64,000 nt of DNA from Streptomyces sp. NBC_01317 (GTDB lineage: Bacteria > Actinomycetota > Actinomycetes > Streptomycetales > Streptomycetaceae): positions 4,545,001 to 4,609,000 of the forward strand of contig NZ_CP108393.1 in the NCBI RefSeq assembly GCF_035961655.1, in the 5' to 3' direction. The notes beneath the pieces were generated by a model, which was not told where the DNA came from, made no database searches, and saw only the letters and a list, made by a program, of their open reading frames with translations. Position 1 is the stretch's first letter. Each line of letters starts with the position of its first letter. This document shows, piece after piece, positions 45,963 through 55,436 of this stretch. The position numbers and the translations under genes are program-made.

Positions 45963-47954
45963 ATGCGCAGAATCCGCCTCACCGCGACGGCCGTCGCCGC
46001 CGCCGTCGTGGCCGGTGGCCTCGCCCTGGCGAGCCCGGCGTCCGCCGACCCCACGCCCGCGGGCACCTTCCGCACGCTGGTCGGCGTCGGTTCCGACACC
46101 ACGCAGGACGTGCTGAACGCCCTGGCCGGCGACATCGTGAACGGTACGGACTACGCCGGTACGGCCGTGAAGTCGGGCGACGCGGGCCTCGCCTCGTACG
46201 ACGCGATCGAGCCCGGCACCCTCTCCACCACGTCGAAGATCACCACCCGCAAGGGCGGCTCCTCCTTCCTGCGTCCCAACGGCTCGGGCAAGGGCCGTAC
46301 CGCCCTCACCGACTCCCTGGTCGGCATCCCCTTCCAGGGCACCACCGACGTCATCAAGGGCCAGGTCGACTTCGCCCGGTCCTCCGGCGGCCCCGGCGTC
46401 TCCGGGACCAGCCTCACCTACATCCCGTTCGCCCGGGACGCGGTCGGCGTGGCGGTCAAGGGTTCCGCGCTCCAGAACCTCACCATCGCCCAGCTGCACG
46501 ACATCTACTCGGGTGTCCTCACCCAGGTGAACGGCCAGCAGGTCAAGCCCTTCATCCCGCAGGGCGGTTCGGGCACGCGGAAGTTCTTCCTCGCCGCGAT
46601 CAACGTGCCGGACGACAGCACGGTCGACCAGATCGCCACCGTCGTCCAGGAGAACCAGGCCAACGACGCCGCCAAGCACAACGGCGACCTCGTCCCGTTC
46701 TCCGTGGCCAGCTGGATCGCGCAGAACAACGGCATCGCGCCCGACCACAGCAAGACCGCGGTCGCGGGCGGCGCCTACCTGGCCAACCTCCAGCTCCCCG
46801 GCAACGTGACCTTCACCTCCCCGGTCGCGGTGAAGACGGACGGCAAGCTGACCCCCGCCACCGACTTCTACAACGACGCGACCTTCGGCCGTGACGTGTA
46901 CAACGTCGTCCCCAGCCGGGCCATCGACCCGACCAGCGTCTTCTACGACAAGGCGCTGTTCGACGTCTTCGTCACCAGCGGCACCCACGAGGCCAAGCTC
47001 GCCTCGGACGACGCCGAGGGCGTCATCGCCAAGTTCGGCTTCGTGAACGAGCCGTACAACGGCTCCATCAGCCCCACCAAGCACGCCAAGTTCGGCGGCC
47101 TGGAGGACAGCAGCATCTCGTCCGCCCTGCCGGGCACCCCGGTGACGAAGGCCGTCACCGGCGACGGGAGCCTCAAGGTCTCCTGGACCGCCCCGGCGGC
47201 GACCGGTCTGCCGGTCACCGACTACCGCGTGGTGCTCACCGACGTCAACGGGGCGGTCGTCCAGAACAAGGACTTCCCCGCCACGACGAAGGCGTTCGAG
47301 TTCACCGGTCTGAAGGCCGCGAAGTACACGGCCAAGGTCACGGCCAACAACCTGGTCGGCGGCGGCGCCCCGGCCACGGTCACCACCCCGGTCAAGTTCG
47401 TCAGCAAGACCGCGGCCACCGCCGCGAAGGTCGCCTACGGCGTCACCCCGAAGGTCGCGGTGACCATCACCGACACCCACGCGGTCTCCCCGACCGGCAA
47501 GGTGACGATTTCTGAGGGTACGAAGGTCCTCGGCACCGGCACCGTGGTCAACGGCAAGGTCTCCGTCGCGGTGTCCAACCGCCTCTCGGTCGCCACGCAC
47601 ACCCTGTCGGTGGCCTACGCGGGCAGCAGCACCCTCAGCGCGTCCTCGGCCGGCGTCAAGCTGACGGTGGGCAAGACCACGCCGACGGTGACCGTCTCCC
47701 ACCCGACGACGGTGAGCCACACCGCCAAGGCCAAGGTGACCGCCACGGTCAAGGCCACGGGCATCGTCCCCACCGGCAAGGTGGAGATCCGCGAGGGCAC
47801 CAAGGTCCTCGCGACCGGCACCCTCAAGGACGGCAAGGTCGTCGTGACCCTGCCGGCCCTGCGCGCCGGCAAGCACACGCTGCACGCGCGCTACACGGGT
47901 ACGTCCACGACGGTCGCCCGTGACGGAGCGAACTTCACCCTCACGTCCAAGTGA
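45963..47954 (+). CDS. Secreted PstS-like binding protein with FnIII and two Ig-like domains
   Basis: A 663-residue secreted protein: signal peptide (ending LASPASADP), substrate-binding domain (about 30-380) with loops VGVGSDTTQDVLNALAG, FLRPNGSGKGRTALTDS and FIPQGGSGTRKFFLAA that parallel phosphate-binding proteins, a fibronectin type III domain (about 385-475, SLKVSWTAPAATGLPVTDYR), and two Ig-like repeats (about 480-570 and 570-663) sharing the TGKV.I.EGTKVL.TGT motif. No membrane anchor or lipobox is seen, so it is released or held by wall binding. ATG 45963 follows AGGAG; the gap to the preceding gene is 114 nt. Confidence 0.88.
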   Translation: MRRIRLTATAVAAAVVAGGLALASPASADPTPAGTFRTLVGVGSDTTQDVLNALAGDIVNGTDYAGTAVKSGDAGLASYDAIEPGTLSTTSKITTRKGGSSFLRPNGSGKGRTALTDSLVGIPFQGTTDVIKGQVDFARSSGGPGVSGTSLTYIPFARDAVGVAVKGSALQNLTIAQLHDIYSGVLTQVNGQQVKPFIPQGGSGTRKFFLAAINVPDDSTVDQIATVVQENQANDAAKHNGDLVPFSVASWIAQNNGIAPDHSKTAVAGGAYLANLQLPGNVTFTSPVAVKTDGKLTPATDFYNDATFGRDVYNVVPSRAIDPTSVFYDKALFDVFVTSGTHEAKLASDDAEGVIAKFGFVNEPYNGSISPTKHAKFGGLEDSSISSALPGTPVTKAVTGDGSLKVSWTAPAATGLPVTDYRVVLTDVNGAVVQNKDFPATTKAFEFTGLKAAKYTAKVTANNLVGGGAPATVTTPVKFVSKTAATAAKVAYGVTPKVAVTITDTHAVSPTGKVTISEGTKVLGTGTVVNGKVSVAVSNRLSVATHTLSVAYAGSSTLSASSAGVKLTVGKTTPTVTVSHPTTVSHTAKAKVTATVKATGIVPTGKVEIREGTKVLATGTLKDGKVVVTLPALRAGKHTLHARYTGTSTTVARDGANFTLTSK

Positions 47955-48041
47955 CCCACCGCGCCGGGGAGGCCCGTACGGCCTCCCCGGCGCACCACGT
48001 CAACCGACCACCCCACCCGCCCGCGAAGGAGGCAGGCCGCC

Positions 48042-48986
48042 GTGACGGTCGCCGTACAGACCCCGCCCCGCCCGCCGGGGGCGGAAGCCCCGCCCCGTAC
48101 GACACCGGCCGCGGCGCCGGCGCCCGCGCCGCGCGTTCCCCCGGCACGGCACCTCGCCCGGGGCGCGCTGCTCACGGTCGCCGCCCTCCTGCTGGGGCTG
48201 ACCGTCCAGCTCCTCCTGATCAGCCCCCTCCAGTACCGGGCCGCCCAGCAGTCGGCGTTCGACACGCTGCGGGCCTCCCTCGCCGAGGGCACCGCGCCGG
48301 TCGCCCAGACCGACGCCGGGGGACACCTGCTGACCCCCGGCACCCCGGTCGCGCTCCTCGACATCCCCAGACTTCACCTCAGCCGCGTGGCCGTGCTGGA
48401 GGGCACCGACTCGCGGGTCCTGAGCGACGGGCCCGGCCACCGCCGGGACACCCCGATGCCCGGACAGGCGGGCACCAGCGTCATCTTCGGCAGGGCCGCC
48501 GCGTACGGCGGGCCCTTCGGCGACCTCCGTACGCTCGAACCCGGCGACACCCTCACCGTCACGAACGGGCAGGGCAAGGCCTCGTACCGCGTCATGGACG
48601 TACGGGTGGCGGGTGACCCGGCACCGCCCACGCTCGCCCAGGGCAAGGGGCGGCTGGTGCTGGTCACCGCGACCGGTACCGCCTACCTGCCGTCCGGCGT
48701 CCTGCGCGTCGACGCCGAGCAGGTGTCCGCTGTCGCGGTGACCCCCGCCGCCACCATCGTGCCCGGCTCGATCCCCGGCTCCGAGCAGCCGCTCGCGAGC
48801 GGCGACGGTGTCCCGTGGGAGCTGGTGATGTGGCTCCAGGCACTGGTCGTTGTCGCGATCGCCGCCGTGTGGGCCTGGCACCGGTGGGGCCGGCACCAGA
48901 CCTGGATCGTGTGCGCCCCCGTCGTGGCCGTCCTGGGACTCCAGGTCGCCGGCCAGGTCACCCACCTGCTCCCCAACCTTCTCTGA
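48042..48986 (+). CDS. Catalytically degenerate sortase-fold membrane protein (pseudo-sortase)
   Basis: A 314-residue protein: Pro-rich N-terminus, membrane helix (about 41-62), sortase-like barrel (about 90-232) and two C-terminal helices (about 261-280 and 288-308). The fold signature is readable ([45 protein letters not shown]) but the catalytic positions are changed: where active sortases have GHR, this has [12 protein letters not shown] (Arg151), and where they have LVTC, it has [12 protein letters not shown] (Ala210). An Arg (222) may remain. It should therefore be unable to form the acyl-enzyme. Possible role: binding or positioning surface proteins of the operon. GTG 48042 follows AAGGAGG. 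Confidence 0.82.
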   Translation: MTVAVQTPPRPPGAEAPPRTTPAAAPAPAPRVPPARHLARGALLTVAALLLGLTVQLLLISPLQYRAAQQSAFDTLRASLAEGTAPVAQTDAGGHLLTPGTPVALLDIPRLHLSRVAVLEGTDSRVLSDGPGHRRDTPMPGQAGTSVIFGRAAAYGGPFGDLRTLEPGDTLTVTNGQGKASYRVMDVRVAGDPAPPTLAQGKGRLVLVTATGTAYLPSGVLRVDAEQVSAVAVTPAATIVPGSIPGSEQPLASGDGVPWELVMWLQALVVVAIAAVWAWHRWGRHQTWIVCAPVVAVLGLQVAGQVTHLLPNLL

Positions 48987-49002
48987 CCACGAGGTATCCG
49001 CC

Positions 49003-49908
49003 GTGACCGACACCGCCGCACCCCACTCCGCCACGACCGACACGGTCGTCCTGCCCACGATCGCGAGCACCACCGCGACCGCTGATGCGGACCCGACCTT
49101 GTCCGGCACCAAGGCCGGCCTGTCGTCGGCCGGCCCCGCCACGCTCGAAGCGCGGGCCGTCTCCGCCTGGTTCGGCACCCACAAGGTGCTGGAACGGGTC
49201 TCCCTCGACATGCCCGCCGGTGAGGTCACCGCGCTCATCGGCCCCTCCGGCTGCGGCAAGTCGACGTTCCTGCGCACCCTGAACCGCATGCACGAGCTGA
49301 TCCCGTCGGCCCAGTTCGGCGGCGAGGTGCTGTTCGAGGGCCAGGACATCTACGCGCCGGGCCGCCGGCTCACCGACGCGCGGCGCGACATCGGCATGGT
49401 CTTCCAGAAGCCCAACCCCTTCCCGGCCATGTCCATCTACGACAACGTCGTCGCGGGCCTGCGCCTCACCGGCGTCCGCGTCTCCCGGGGCGAGAAGGAC
49501 CTGCTGGTCGAGGAGTCCCTCACCCGGGCCGGCCTGTGGAAGGAGGTCCGTGACCGCCTCCGCCAGCCGGGCGGCGCCCTCTCCGGCGGCCAGCAGCAGC
49601 GTCTGTGCATCGCCCGAGCCCTGGCCGTGAGGCCCCGCGTGCTGCTGATGGACGAGCCCTGCTCCGCGCTCGACCCGACCTCCACCCGCCGGGTCGAGGA
49701 GACGATCCACGACCTGGCGCACCACATCACGGTCGTCATCGTCACGCACAACATGCAGCAGGCCGCCCGCGTCTCGCAGCAGTGCGCGTTCTTCCTGGCC
49801 GAGCAGGGCACTCCCGGTGGCATCGTCGAACACGGTCCGACCGAGAAGATCTTCGGTACCCCGGAGGACGAGCGCACTGCCGACTACGTCGCCGGCCGTT
49901 TCGGCTGA
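49003..49908 (+). CDS. Second PstB-like phosphate ABC ATPase
   Basis: A 301-residue ATPase with all PstB marks: [69 protein letters not shown] and [16 protein letters not shown]. It carries about 48 extra Thr/Ala-rich N-terminal residues compared with the first PstB. GTG 49003 is 16 nt after the pseudo-sortase stop. It closes the operon: permeases at the start and ATPase at the end bracket the surface proteins. Confidence 0.95.
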   Translation: MTDTAAPHSATTDTVVLPTIASTTATADADPTLSGTKAGLSSAGPATLEARAVSAWFGTHKVLERVSLDMPAGEVTALIGPSGCGKSTFLRTLNRMHELIPSAQFGGEVLFEGQDIYAPGRRLTDARRDIGMVFQKPNPFPAMSIYDNVVAGLRLTGVRVSRGEKDLLVEESLTRAGLWKEVRDRLRQPGGALSGGQQQRLCIARALAVRPRVLLMDEPCSALDPTSTRRVEETIHDLAHHITVVIVTHNMQQAARVSQQCAFFLAEQGTPGGIVEHGPTEKIFGTPEDERTADYVAGRFG

Positions 49909-49994
49909 GGTGCGGTGACCGCCTTCTGTGTGTGACGTGGACAGGTCATAATCCGAGGGCCGTTCCCGCCCGACGACCCGGAGGCATCCCCCAC

Positions 49995-50894
49995 ATGACC
50001 TCGTCCTTCCCCACCCGCCGCGGCTTCCTCGCCGGTGCGGGGGCCCTCGCCCTGTCCGCGGCCGGTCTCGCCTCGGCCGGCGCCGCCGTCGCCGCGCCGG
50101 CTCCCGCCCCGGCGCTCGCCCCGCAGGACTGGATGGGCGGCTTCCCGGACGCGACCCGGTTCCCGTCCCTCACCATCCCCGGCACCCACAACTCCGGTGC
50201 CCGCGTGGGCGGTCTGTACGTCGCCTGCCAAACCACCAGCATCGCCGAGCAGTTGGCCAGTGGCGTCCGGTTCCTCGACATCCGCTGCCGGGCGTTCGAG
50301 GGCGCGTTCACCATCCACCACGCCGCGTACTACCAGAACGTGAACTTCGATGACGTCCTCGCCCCCTGCCGGGACTTCCTCCGCGCCCACCCCTCCGAGA
50401 CCATCCTCATGCGGGTCAAGCAGGAGTACTCCGAGGAGAGCAACGAGACGTTCCGCCGCGTCTTCGACACCTACCTCGACGGCAAGGGCTGGCGTTCGCT
50501 CTTCCGCATCGGCGACGGCCTGCCCACGCTCGGCGAGTCGCGCGGCCGGGTCGTGCTGCTCGCCGACAACGGCGGACTGCCCGGACTCCGGTACGCCGAC
50601 GGCGCGTTGTTCGACGTTCAGGACGACTACGGGGCGGAGCCCATCGCCAAGTACTCCCGGATCGAAGCCCACTTCCGCAAGGCCGTCCAGCAGCCGGGCA
50701 AGCTGTTCGTCAACTACGTCAGCACCGCGGCCCTGCTTCCGCCCCGCTGGAACTCCGACCGCCTCAACCCCCAGGTCCACACGCTCCTCGACAGCGCGGG
50801 AGCGGCCGGCTGGCGCGGGCTGGGGATCGTACCGCTGGACTTCCCGGCCACCCGGCCCGGACTGGTCGAGTCTCTCCTCCGCCACAACGGCTGA
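49995..50894 (+). CDS. Secreted phosphatidylinositol-specific phospholipase C
   Basis: A 299-residue exported PI-PLC. A twin-arginine signal (TRRGFLAGAGALALSAAGL) precedes the TIM-barrel domain with the two catalytic His regions IPGTHNSGARVGG and FTIHHAAYYQNVNFDDVL, plus the LDIRCR metal- or substrate-binding segment. The FVNYVSTAALLPP region is also typical of bacterial PI-PLC. It starts 86 nt after the second PstB-like gene on the same strand and may be co-transcribed. It would release inositol-phosphate headgroups, which fits a phosphoester-scavenging neighbourhood. Confidence 0.92.
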   Translation: MTSSFPTRRGFLAGAGALALSAAGLASAGAAVAAPAPAPALAPQDWMGGFPDATRFPSLTIPGTHNSGARVGGLYVACQTTSIAEQLASGVRFLDIRCRAFEGAFTIHHAAYYQNVNFDDVLAPCRDFLRAHPSETILMRVKQEYSEESNETFRRVFDTYLDGKGWRSLFRIGDGLPTLGESRGRVVLLADNGGLPGLRYADGALFDVQDDYGAEPIAKYSRIEAHFRKAVQQPGKLFVNYVSTAALLPPRWNSDRLNPQVHTLLDSAGAAGWRGLGIVPLDFPATRPGLVESLLRHNG

Positions 50895-50908
50895 GCGGGC
50901 AGCGCCCC

Positions 50909-52357
50909 TCACCGCATCTCGGGCGGCGGCGTCTTCGCCCCCGGGATGCGGATCGTCGCCACCGTCCCGCCGCCCGCCGCCGGGCGCAGCGTGATGCCGC
51001 CGCCCGTCTGCTGGACCGTACGGGCCACGATCGACAGGCCGAGACCCGAGCCCGGCAGCGCGCGGGCCGACGGGGAGCGCCAGAAGCGTTCGAAGACGTG
51101 CGGCAGATCCTCCGCCGGGATGCCGGGCCCGTGGTCGCGTACGGTCAGCGCGCCCTGCTCGCTCAGCGCGACCTCGACGGTCCCGCCCGGCGGGCTGAAC
51201 TTCACCGCGTTGTCGAGGACGTTGACCACCGCCCGCTCCAGCGCGGCCGGTTCGGCCCGTACGAACCAGGACGACAGCCGCGCGTCGATCGTCAGGTCGG
51301 GGCCGCGCAGCCGGGCGCGATCGAGCGCGCTCTGTACGACGTCGTGCAGCGGGACGACCTGGAGCGGGCCGGGATCGGTGGCGTCGGGCCGGGACAGCTC
51401 CTGGAGGTCCCCGATGAGCGACGCCAGTTCGGTCATCTGGGCCTTGACCGATGCCATCAGCGCCCTGCGGTCGTCCGGCGGGATCGCCCGGCCCGTCTCG
51501 TCGCTGCGCGCGAGGAGTTCGATGTTCGTACGGAGCGAGGTGAGCGGCGTCCGCAGCTCGTGGCCCGCGTCGGCGATCAGCTGGGACTGCCGTTCGCGGG
51601 ACGACGCGAGCGCAGCCGTCATGGAGTTGAAGGCCTGGGAGAGCCGGGCGATCTCGTCGTCGCCCTCCACCGGGATACGGACGGTGAGGTCCTCGGTCTG
51701 GGCGATGTGCTCGACCGTCCCGATCAGCCCGTCGACGGGCCGCAGCCCCGCGCGCGCCACCCACAGCCCGGCCGCGCCCGCCCCGATCACCCCGATGCCG
51801 GCGACGGCGGCGAGCAGGAGGGCCAGCCGGTTGAGGGAGTTGTCGATCTCGCTGAGGGGGCGGGACACGGAGACGGCGACCTTGGCCAGGACGGGCTGGA
51901 CGCCGGGCAGGGAGGGCAGGCGGATCACGCCCTGCTGGGTGTAGACCCGTACCGCCGCGCCCTTGTCGGTGCTGCTGTCGTGGAGTGCGGTCTCCCGGAT
52001 GGGGCTGTCCGCCACGGCCTTGTCGGACGCGTGGACCTTCACCGGCTCCGAGCCCCGCGCGACACACCGCTGGCCGTCCGCGAGGACCACCTGGAAATTG
52101 GCGAAACCGGGATTGGCCGTGTCCTGGGTGTCGGACCCGTCGAGACAGTTGTTGACGGCGTCCGTCGCGGTCGCCGTCAGCTGCGACTCGCTGGTGTTCC
52201 GCAGCGAGTTGTCCAGCTCGCTCTGCAACTGCGCCCGCGTCAGCAGCCAGCAGGCAGCCGCCACCGCCGCGACCGCGACCGCCACCGCCGTCGCGACCAG
52301 GAGGGCCAGTCGCGAGCGCATCGGCAGCGCGCGGAACCGGCGTACCGGAGCGATCAC
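50909..52357 (-). CDS. Sensor histidine kinase
   Basis: A 482-residue two-component sensor. TM helix 1 (about 18-36), an extracellular domain of about 130 residues with two Cys (NNCLDGSD and GQRCVARG), TM helix 2 (about 178-200), HAMP, HisKA with phospho-His in [20 protein letters not shown], and HATPase_c with [13 protein letters not shown] and [23 protein letters not shown] 52357 overlaps the regulator stop (GTGA). Signal unknown. The two Cys could form a redox-sensitive disulphide (inferred). By order it corresponds to SCO4155. Confidence 0.95.
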   Translation of the reverse strand: MIAPVRRFRALPMRSRLALLVATAVAVAVAAVAAACWLLTRAQLQSELDNSLRNTSESQLTATATDAVNNCLDGSDTQDTANPGFANFQVVLADGQRCVARGSEPVKVHASDKAVADSPIRETALHDSSTDKGAAVRVYTQQGVIRLPSLPGVQPVLAKVAVSVSRPLSEIDNSLNRLALLLAAVAGIGVIGAGAAGLWVARAGLRPVDGLIGTVEHIAQTEDLTVRIPVEGDDEIARLSQAFNSMTAALASSRERQSQLIADAGHELRTPLTSLRTNIELLARSDETGRAIPPDDRRALMASVKAQMTELASLIGDLQELSRPDATDPGPLQVVPLHDVVQSALDRARLRGPDLTIDARLSSWFVRAEPAALERAVVNVLDNAVKFSPPGGTVEVALSEQGALTVRDHGPGIPAEDLPHVFERFWRSPSARALPGSGLGLSIVARTVQQTGGGITLRPAAGGGTVATIRIPGAKTPPPEMR

Positions 52358-53091
52358 TCCTGACCGCCCGTGGCGGTCTCGGCGCGCAGGGCGTACCCCA
52401 CTCCCCGCACGGTGTGGACCAGCCGCGGTTCGCCGCCGCTCTCCGTCTTGCGCCGCAGGTACATCACGTACACATCAAGGGAGTTGGAGCTCGGCTCGAA
52501 GTCGAAGCCCCACACGGCCTTGAGGATCTGCTCACGGGTCAGCACCTGTCTCGGGTGCGCGAGGAACATCTCCAGCAGGGTGAATTCGGTACGGGTCAGC
52601 TCCACGCGCCTGGTGCCGCGCGTGACTTCACGGGTCGTCAGATCCATCCGCAGGTCGGCGAAGGCGAGGACGTCCTCCTCGGAGACACCCTCGGTGGCCG
52701 CCGCGTACGAACTGCGGCGCAGCAGCGCCCGGATCCGCGCGAACAGCTCGTCCAACTCGAACGGCTTGACCAGGTAGTCGTCCGCGCCCGCGTCGAGACC
52801 GGTGACCCGGTCGCCGACGGTGTCGCGCGCGGTCAGCATCAGGATGGGGACCTTGGAGCCGCCGGCCCGGAGGCGGCGGGCGGCGGTGAGGCCGTCCATG
52901 CGCGGCATCTGGATGTCGAGGACGATCAGGTCGGGCGCGTAGGCGGCGGCCTTGGTGAGCGCGTCGAAACCGTCCACGGCGACCTCGGTCCCGTAGCCGT
53001 CGAACGCGAGGCTCCGCTGGAGAGCCTCGCGCACGGCGGGCTCGTCGTCGACGATCAGGATCCGCTGGGGATCGCCTTCGGCGGGACTCAT
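52354..53091 (-). CDS. OmpR/PhoB-type response regulator
   Basis: A 245-residue regulator with receiver domain (phospho-Asp in [18 protein letters not shown], Lys in [13 protein letters not shown]) and winged-helix trans_reg_C domain ([20 protein letters not shown] and [19 protein letters not shown]). It is translated together with the downstream kinase through a 4-nt overlap. By position it equals SCO4156 of S. coelicolor. The adjacent trypsin-like protease gene on the same strand, upstream, is a candidate target. Confidence 0.95.
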   Translation of the reverse strand: MSPAEGDPQRILIVDDEPAVREALQRSLAFDGYGTEVAVDGFDALTKAAAYAPDLIVLDIQMPRMDGLTAARRLRAGGSKVPILMLTARDTVGDRVTGLDAGADDYLVKPFELDELFARIRALLRRSSYAAATEGVSEEDVLAFADLRMDLTTREVTRGTRRVELTRTEFTLLEMFLAHPRQVLTREQILKAVWGFDFEPSSNSLDVYVMYLRRKTESGGEPRLVHTVRGVGYALRAETATGGQE

Positions 53092-53217
53092 GTCGCTTCT
53101 TCCGGCAGGAGGGGCGGGGACGGGGCAGGGCTGCTACCAGCGTCGCACGGCCCGTCGTCTGTGTGGCGTATGTGGTGCGACGAGCGGTGCGACCGGGTGT
53201 GACGACCGGTGCGACCG

Positions 53218-54264
53218 TCAGTTGCCGCCGCCGCCGTCCCGCAGGCTCGCCAGGTCGGCCTTCACGGTGTCGACGGGGATGGCGAAGCCGAGGCCCACGT
53301 TGCCCGCCTCCGCGCTGCTCGTACCGGAGCCGGAAGCGAAGATCGCCGAGTTGATGCCGATGATCTGGCCCTGCATGTTGATCAGCGCGCCACCGGAGTT
53401 GCCCGGGTTGAGCGACGCGTCGGTCTGGATCGCCTTGTACGTGGTGGTCGAGTCCCCGGTGTCCCCGTTGAACTGCTGTCCGCCGAACTGGAACGGCCAG
53501 CCGCCGCCGCCCTGCTCCTGCTGTTGCCGTTGCTGGCTCTGGTCGGTCTCCTTGGGTACGGTCACGTCCCGGTCGAGCGCGGAGACGATCCCGCTCGTCA
53601 CCGTCCCGGACAGGCCCTCGGGCGAGCCGATCGCCACGACCTCGTCGCCCACCTTGACCTGGGAGGAGTCGCCGAGCGTGGCCGTCTTCAGGCCGCTCGC
53701 GCCCTCCAGCTTGATCAGGGCGAGGTCCTTGGCGGGGTCGGCGCCGACGACCTTCGCCGTGTACGTCCTGCCGTCCGTGAGCTGGACCTTGACCGACGAG
53801 GCGGCGGCGATGACGTGGTTGTTGGTGACGATCTCGCCGTCGGAGGTGAGGACCACCCCGGAGCCGGTCGCCTCGCCCGCCGTGGAGGTCGCGTTGATCT
53901 CGACGATCGCGGGGGACACCGCCTTGGCCACGCCGGCCACGGTGCCGAGGCTGCTCTGCGAGACGCTCGCCCCGCTGACCGTCGTGGAGGTGGTGCTCGT
54001 GTTGTTGTCCGCGGAGAAGTGCTCGACGAGGCCTGCCGTACCGCCGCCGACCACGGCCGCGGCGACCGCCACCGCCGCGAGCAGTCCGACCGGACCGCGC
54101 AGCCGGCGCGCGGCGGGGGTGCCGCCGTGGCCGCCATGGCCGTGATGAACGGGAACGCTGGGCTGATACGGGGGAGGAGGGGGGAACGCGGGGTCCCCGA
54201 ACGCTCCCTGGGGCTGGTGCTCTTCGCTGTCCTCGCCGCCGGTGCGGCCCCAGTAGTTCGTCAT
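53218..54264 (-). CDS. Membrane-anchored trypsin-like serine protease (DegP/HtrA-like, no PDZ)
   Basis: A 348-residue protease. The cytosolic N-terminus is Pro-rich (about 1-48), then a membrane helix (GPVGLLAAVAVAAAVVGGG), then an extracytoplasmic chymotrypsin-fold domain. The triad is seen: His in VTNNHVIAAASSV, Asp in GADPAKDLALIKL, Ser in SLNPGNSGGALINMQGQ. The chain ends right after the protease domain (PVDTVKADLASLRDGGGGN), so the PDZ domain of typical HtrA is absent. ATG 54264. A Gln/Gly-rich insertion (about 205-225) interrupts a loop. Likely a surface quality-control protease. Confidence 0.93.
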   Translation of the reverse strand: MTNYWGRTGGEDSEEHQPQGAFGDPAFPPPPPYQPSVPVHHGHGGHGGTPAARRLRGPVGLLAAVAVAAAVVGGGTAGLVEHFSADNNTSTTSTTVSGASVSQSSLGTVAGVAKAVSPAIVEINATSTAGEATGSGVVLTSDGEIVTNNHVIAAASSVKVQLTDGRTYTAKVVGADPAKDLALIKLEGASGLKTATLGDSSQVKVGDEVVAIGSPEGLSGTVTSGIVSALDRDVTVPKETDQSQQRQQQEQGGGGWPFQFGGQQFNGDTGDSTTTYKAIQTDASLNPGNSGGALINMQGQIIGINSAIFASGSGTSSAEAGNVGLGFAIPVDTVKADLASLRDGGGGN

Positions 54265-54389
54265 GCATATGACTGTCGTGGCCACAGATGAGAACTGGCT
54301 GAGGAGCCTGTGAGAAGCCCGACAGAACCCTGTATGCCCGATATAAAGACCGAGGCCTCTACGACATGAGGACCGGGGGCTCCACGGCT

Positions 54390-55412
54390 CTACGAGCAAC
54401 CGCACGACCGGCGCACGATCAGCGCCGACGGGAACTGCTTCACCCGTTCCCGGCGCGACCCCGCCACCCGCAGCCCCTCGTCCAGCACCAGGTCCACCGC
54501 CGCCCGCGCCATCGCCGGCCGGTCGGACGACACCGTGGTCAGCGGGGGATCGGTGAGCCCCGCCTCCTTGACGTCGTCGAAGCCCGCCACCGCCAGCTCG
54601 CCCGGCACGTCCAGGCGCAGTTCACGGGCCGCGCGCAGCACGCCGATCGCCTGGTCGTCGGTGGAGCAGAAGATCGCCGGGGGCCGGTCGGGGCCCGCCA
54701 GCAGTCCCAGCGCGACCTGGTAGGCGTCGTAGCGGTTGTACGGCGCCTGGAAGAGCCGGCCCTCCACCGGGCGGCCGGCCTCCAGCATCGCCCGGCGCCA
54801 GCCCTCGACATGGTCGGCCACCGGGTCGCCGACGGCCGGGGTGTCCTCCATGCCGCCGAGGCAGGCGACGTACGGATGCCCGTGTTCCAGCAGATGGCGG
54901 GTGGCGAGCTGGGCGCCGCCGATGTCGTCCGTGACGACGGCGACGTCGTCGAGCGACTCGGGGCGCTCGTGCAGCAGGACGACCCGCGCCTCCCACGCCT
55001 CGACCTCGGCCGCCGCGCGCTCGCTCGGGCCCTGGCTGACCAGGATCAGCCCGGAGACCCGCATGCCGAGGAAGGCCCGCAGATAGTGGACCTCGCGCTC
55101 GTCGCGGTAGTCCGAGTTGCCGACCAGGACCATCTTCCCGCGCTCGGCCGCGGCCTGTTCGACCGCGTGCGCCATCTCCGCGAAGAAGGGCTGCCGGGCG
55201 TCGGGCACGATCATCCCTATGAGATCGGTCCGCCGTGAGGCCATGGCCTGCGCCACCCGGTCGGGCCGGTATCCCAGTTCTGTGATCGCGGCTTGTACCC
55301 GCTCGCGCGTGGCCGGGGCAACCGGCCGGGGTCCGTTGTTGATGACATAGCTGACGACCGCGGTCGAGGTCCCCGCCAGTCGTGCCACATCGTCCCGCGT
55401 CACCTTGGCCAC
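54390..55412 (-). CDS. LacI family transcriptional regulator
   Basis: A 340-residue regulator. The N-terminal LacI helix-turn-helix is canonical ([20 protein letters not shown] and [16 protein letters not shown]), followed by the periplasmic-binding-like effector domain ([20 protein letters not shown], through [20 protein letters not shown]). GTG 55412. It ends with VRRSCGCS, an unusual Cys-rich tail. No sugar catabolic genes are nearby, so its regulon is elsewhere. It corresponds by order to SCO4158. Confidence 0.93.
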   Translation of the reverse strand: MAKVTRDDVARLAGTSTAVVSYVINNGPRPVAPATRERVQAAITELGYRPDRVAQAMASRRTDLIGMIVPDARQPFFAEMAHAVEQAAAERGKMVLVGNSDYRDEREVHYLRAFLGMRVSGLILVSQGPSERAAAEVEAWEARVVLLHERPESLDDVAVVTDDIGGAQLATRHLLEHGHPYVACLGGMEDTPAVGDPVADHVEGWRRAMLEAGRPVEGRLFQAPYNRYDAYQVALGLLAGPDRPPAIFCSTDDQAIGVLRAARELRLDVPGELAVAGFDDVKEAGLTDPPLTTVSSDRPAMARAAVDLVLDEGLRVAGSRRERVKQFPSALIVRRSCGCS

Positions 55413-55436
55413 GCGCGGCAGTCTACGCGTGGTGAC

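Noticed and set aside
43503..47885. Minus-strand 1460-residue frame
   Set aside because: It is antisense to the binding-protein genes; low-complexity Gly/Arg/Val/Asp composition and no domain, typical of a high-GC shadow frame.
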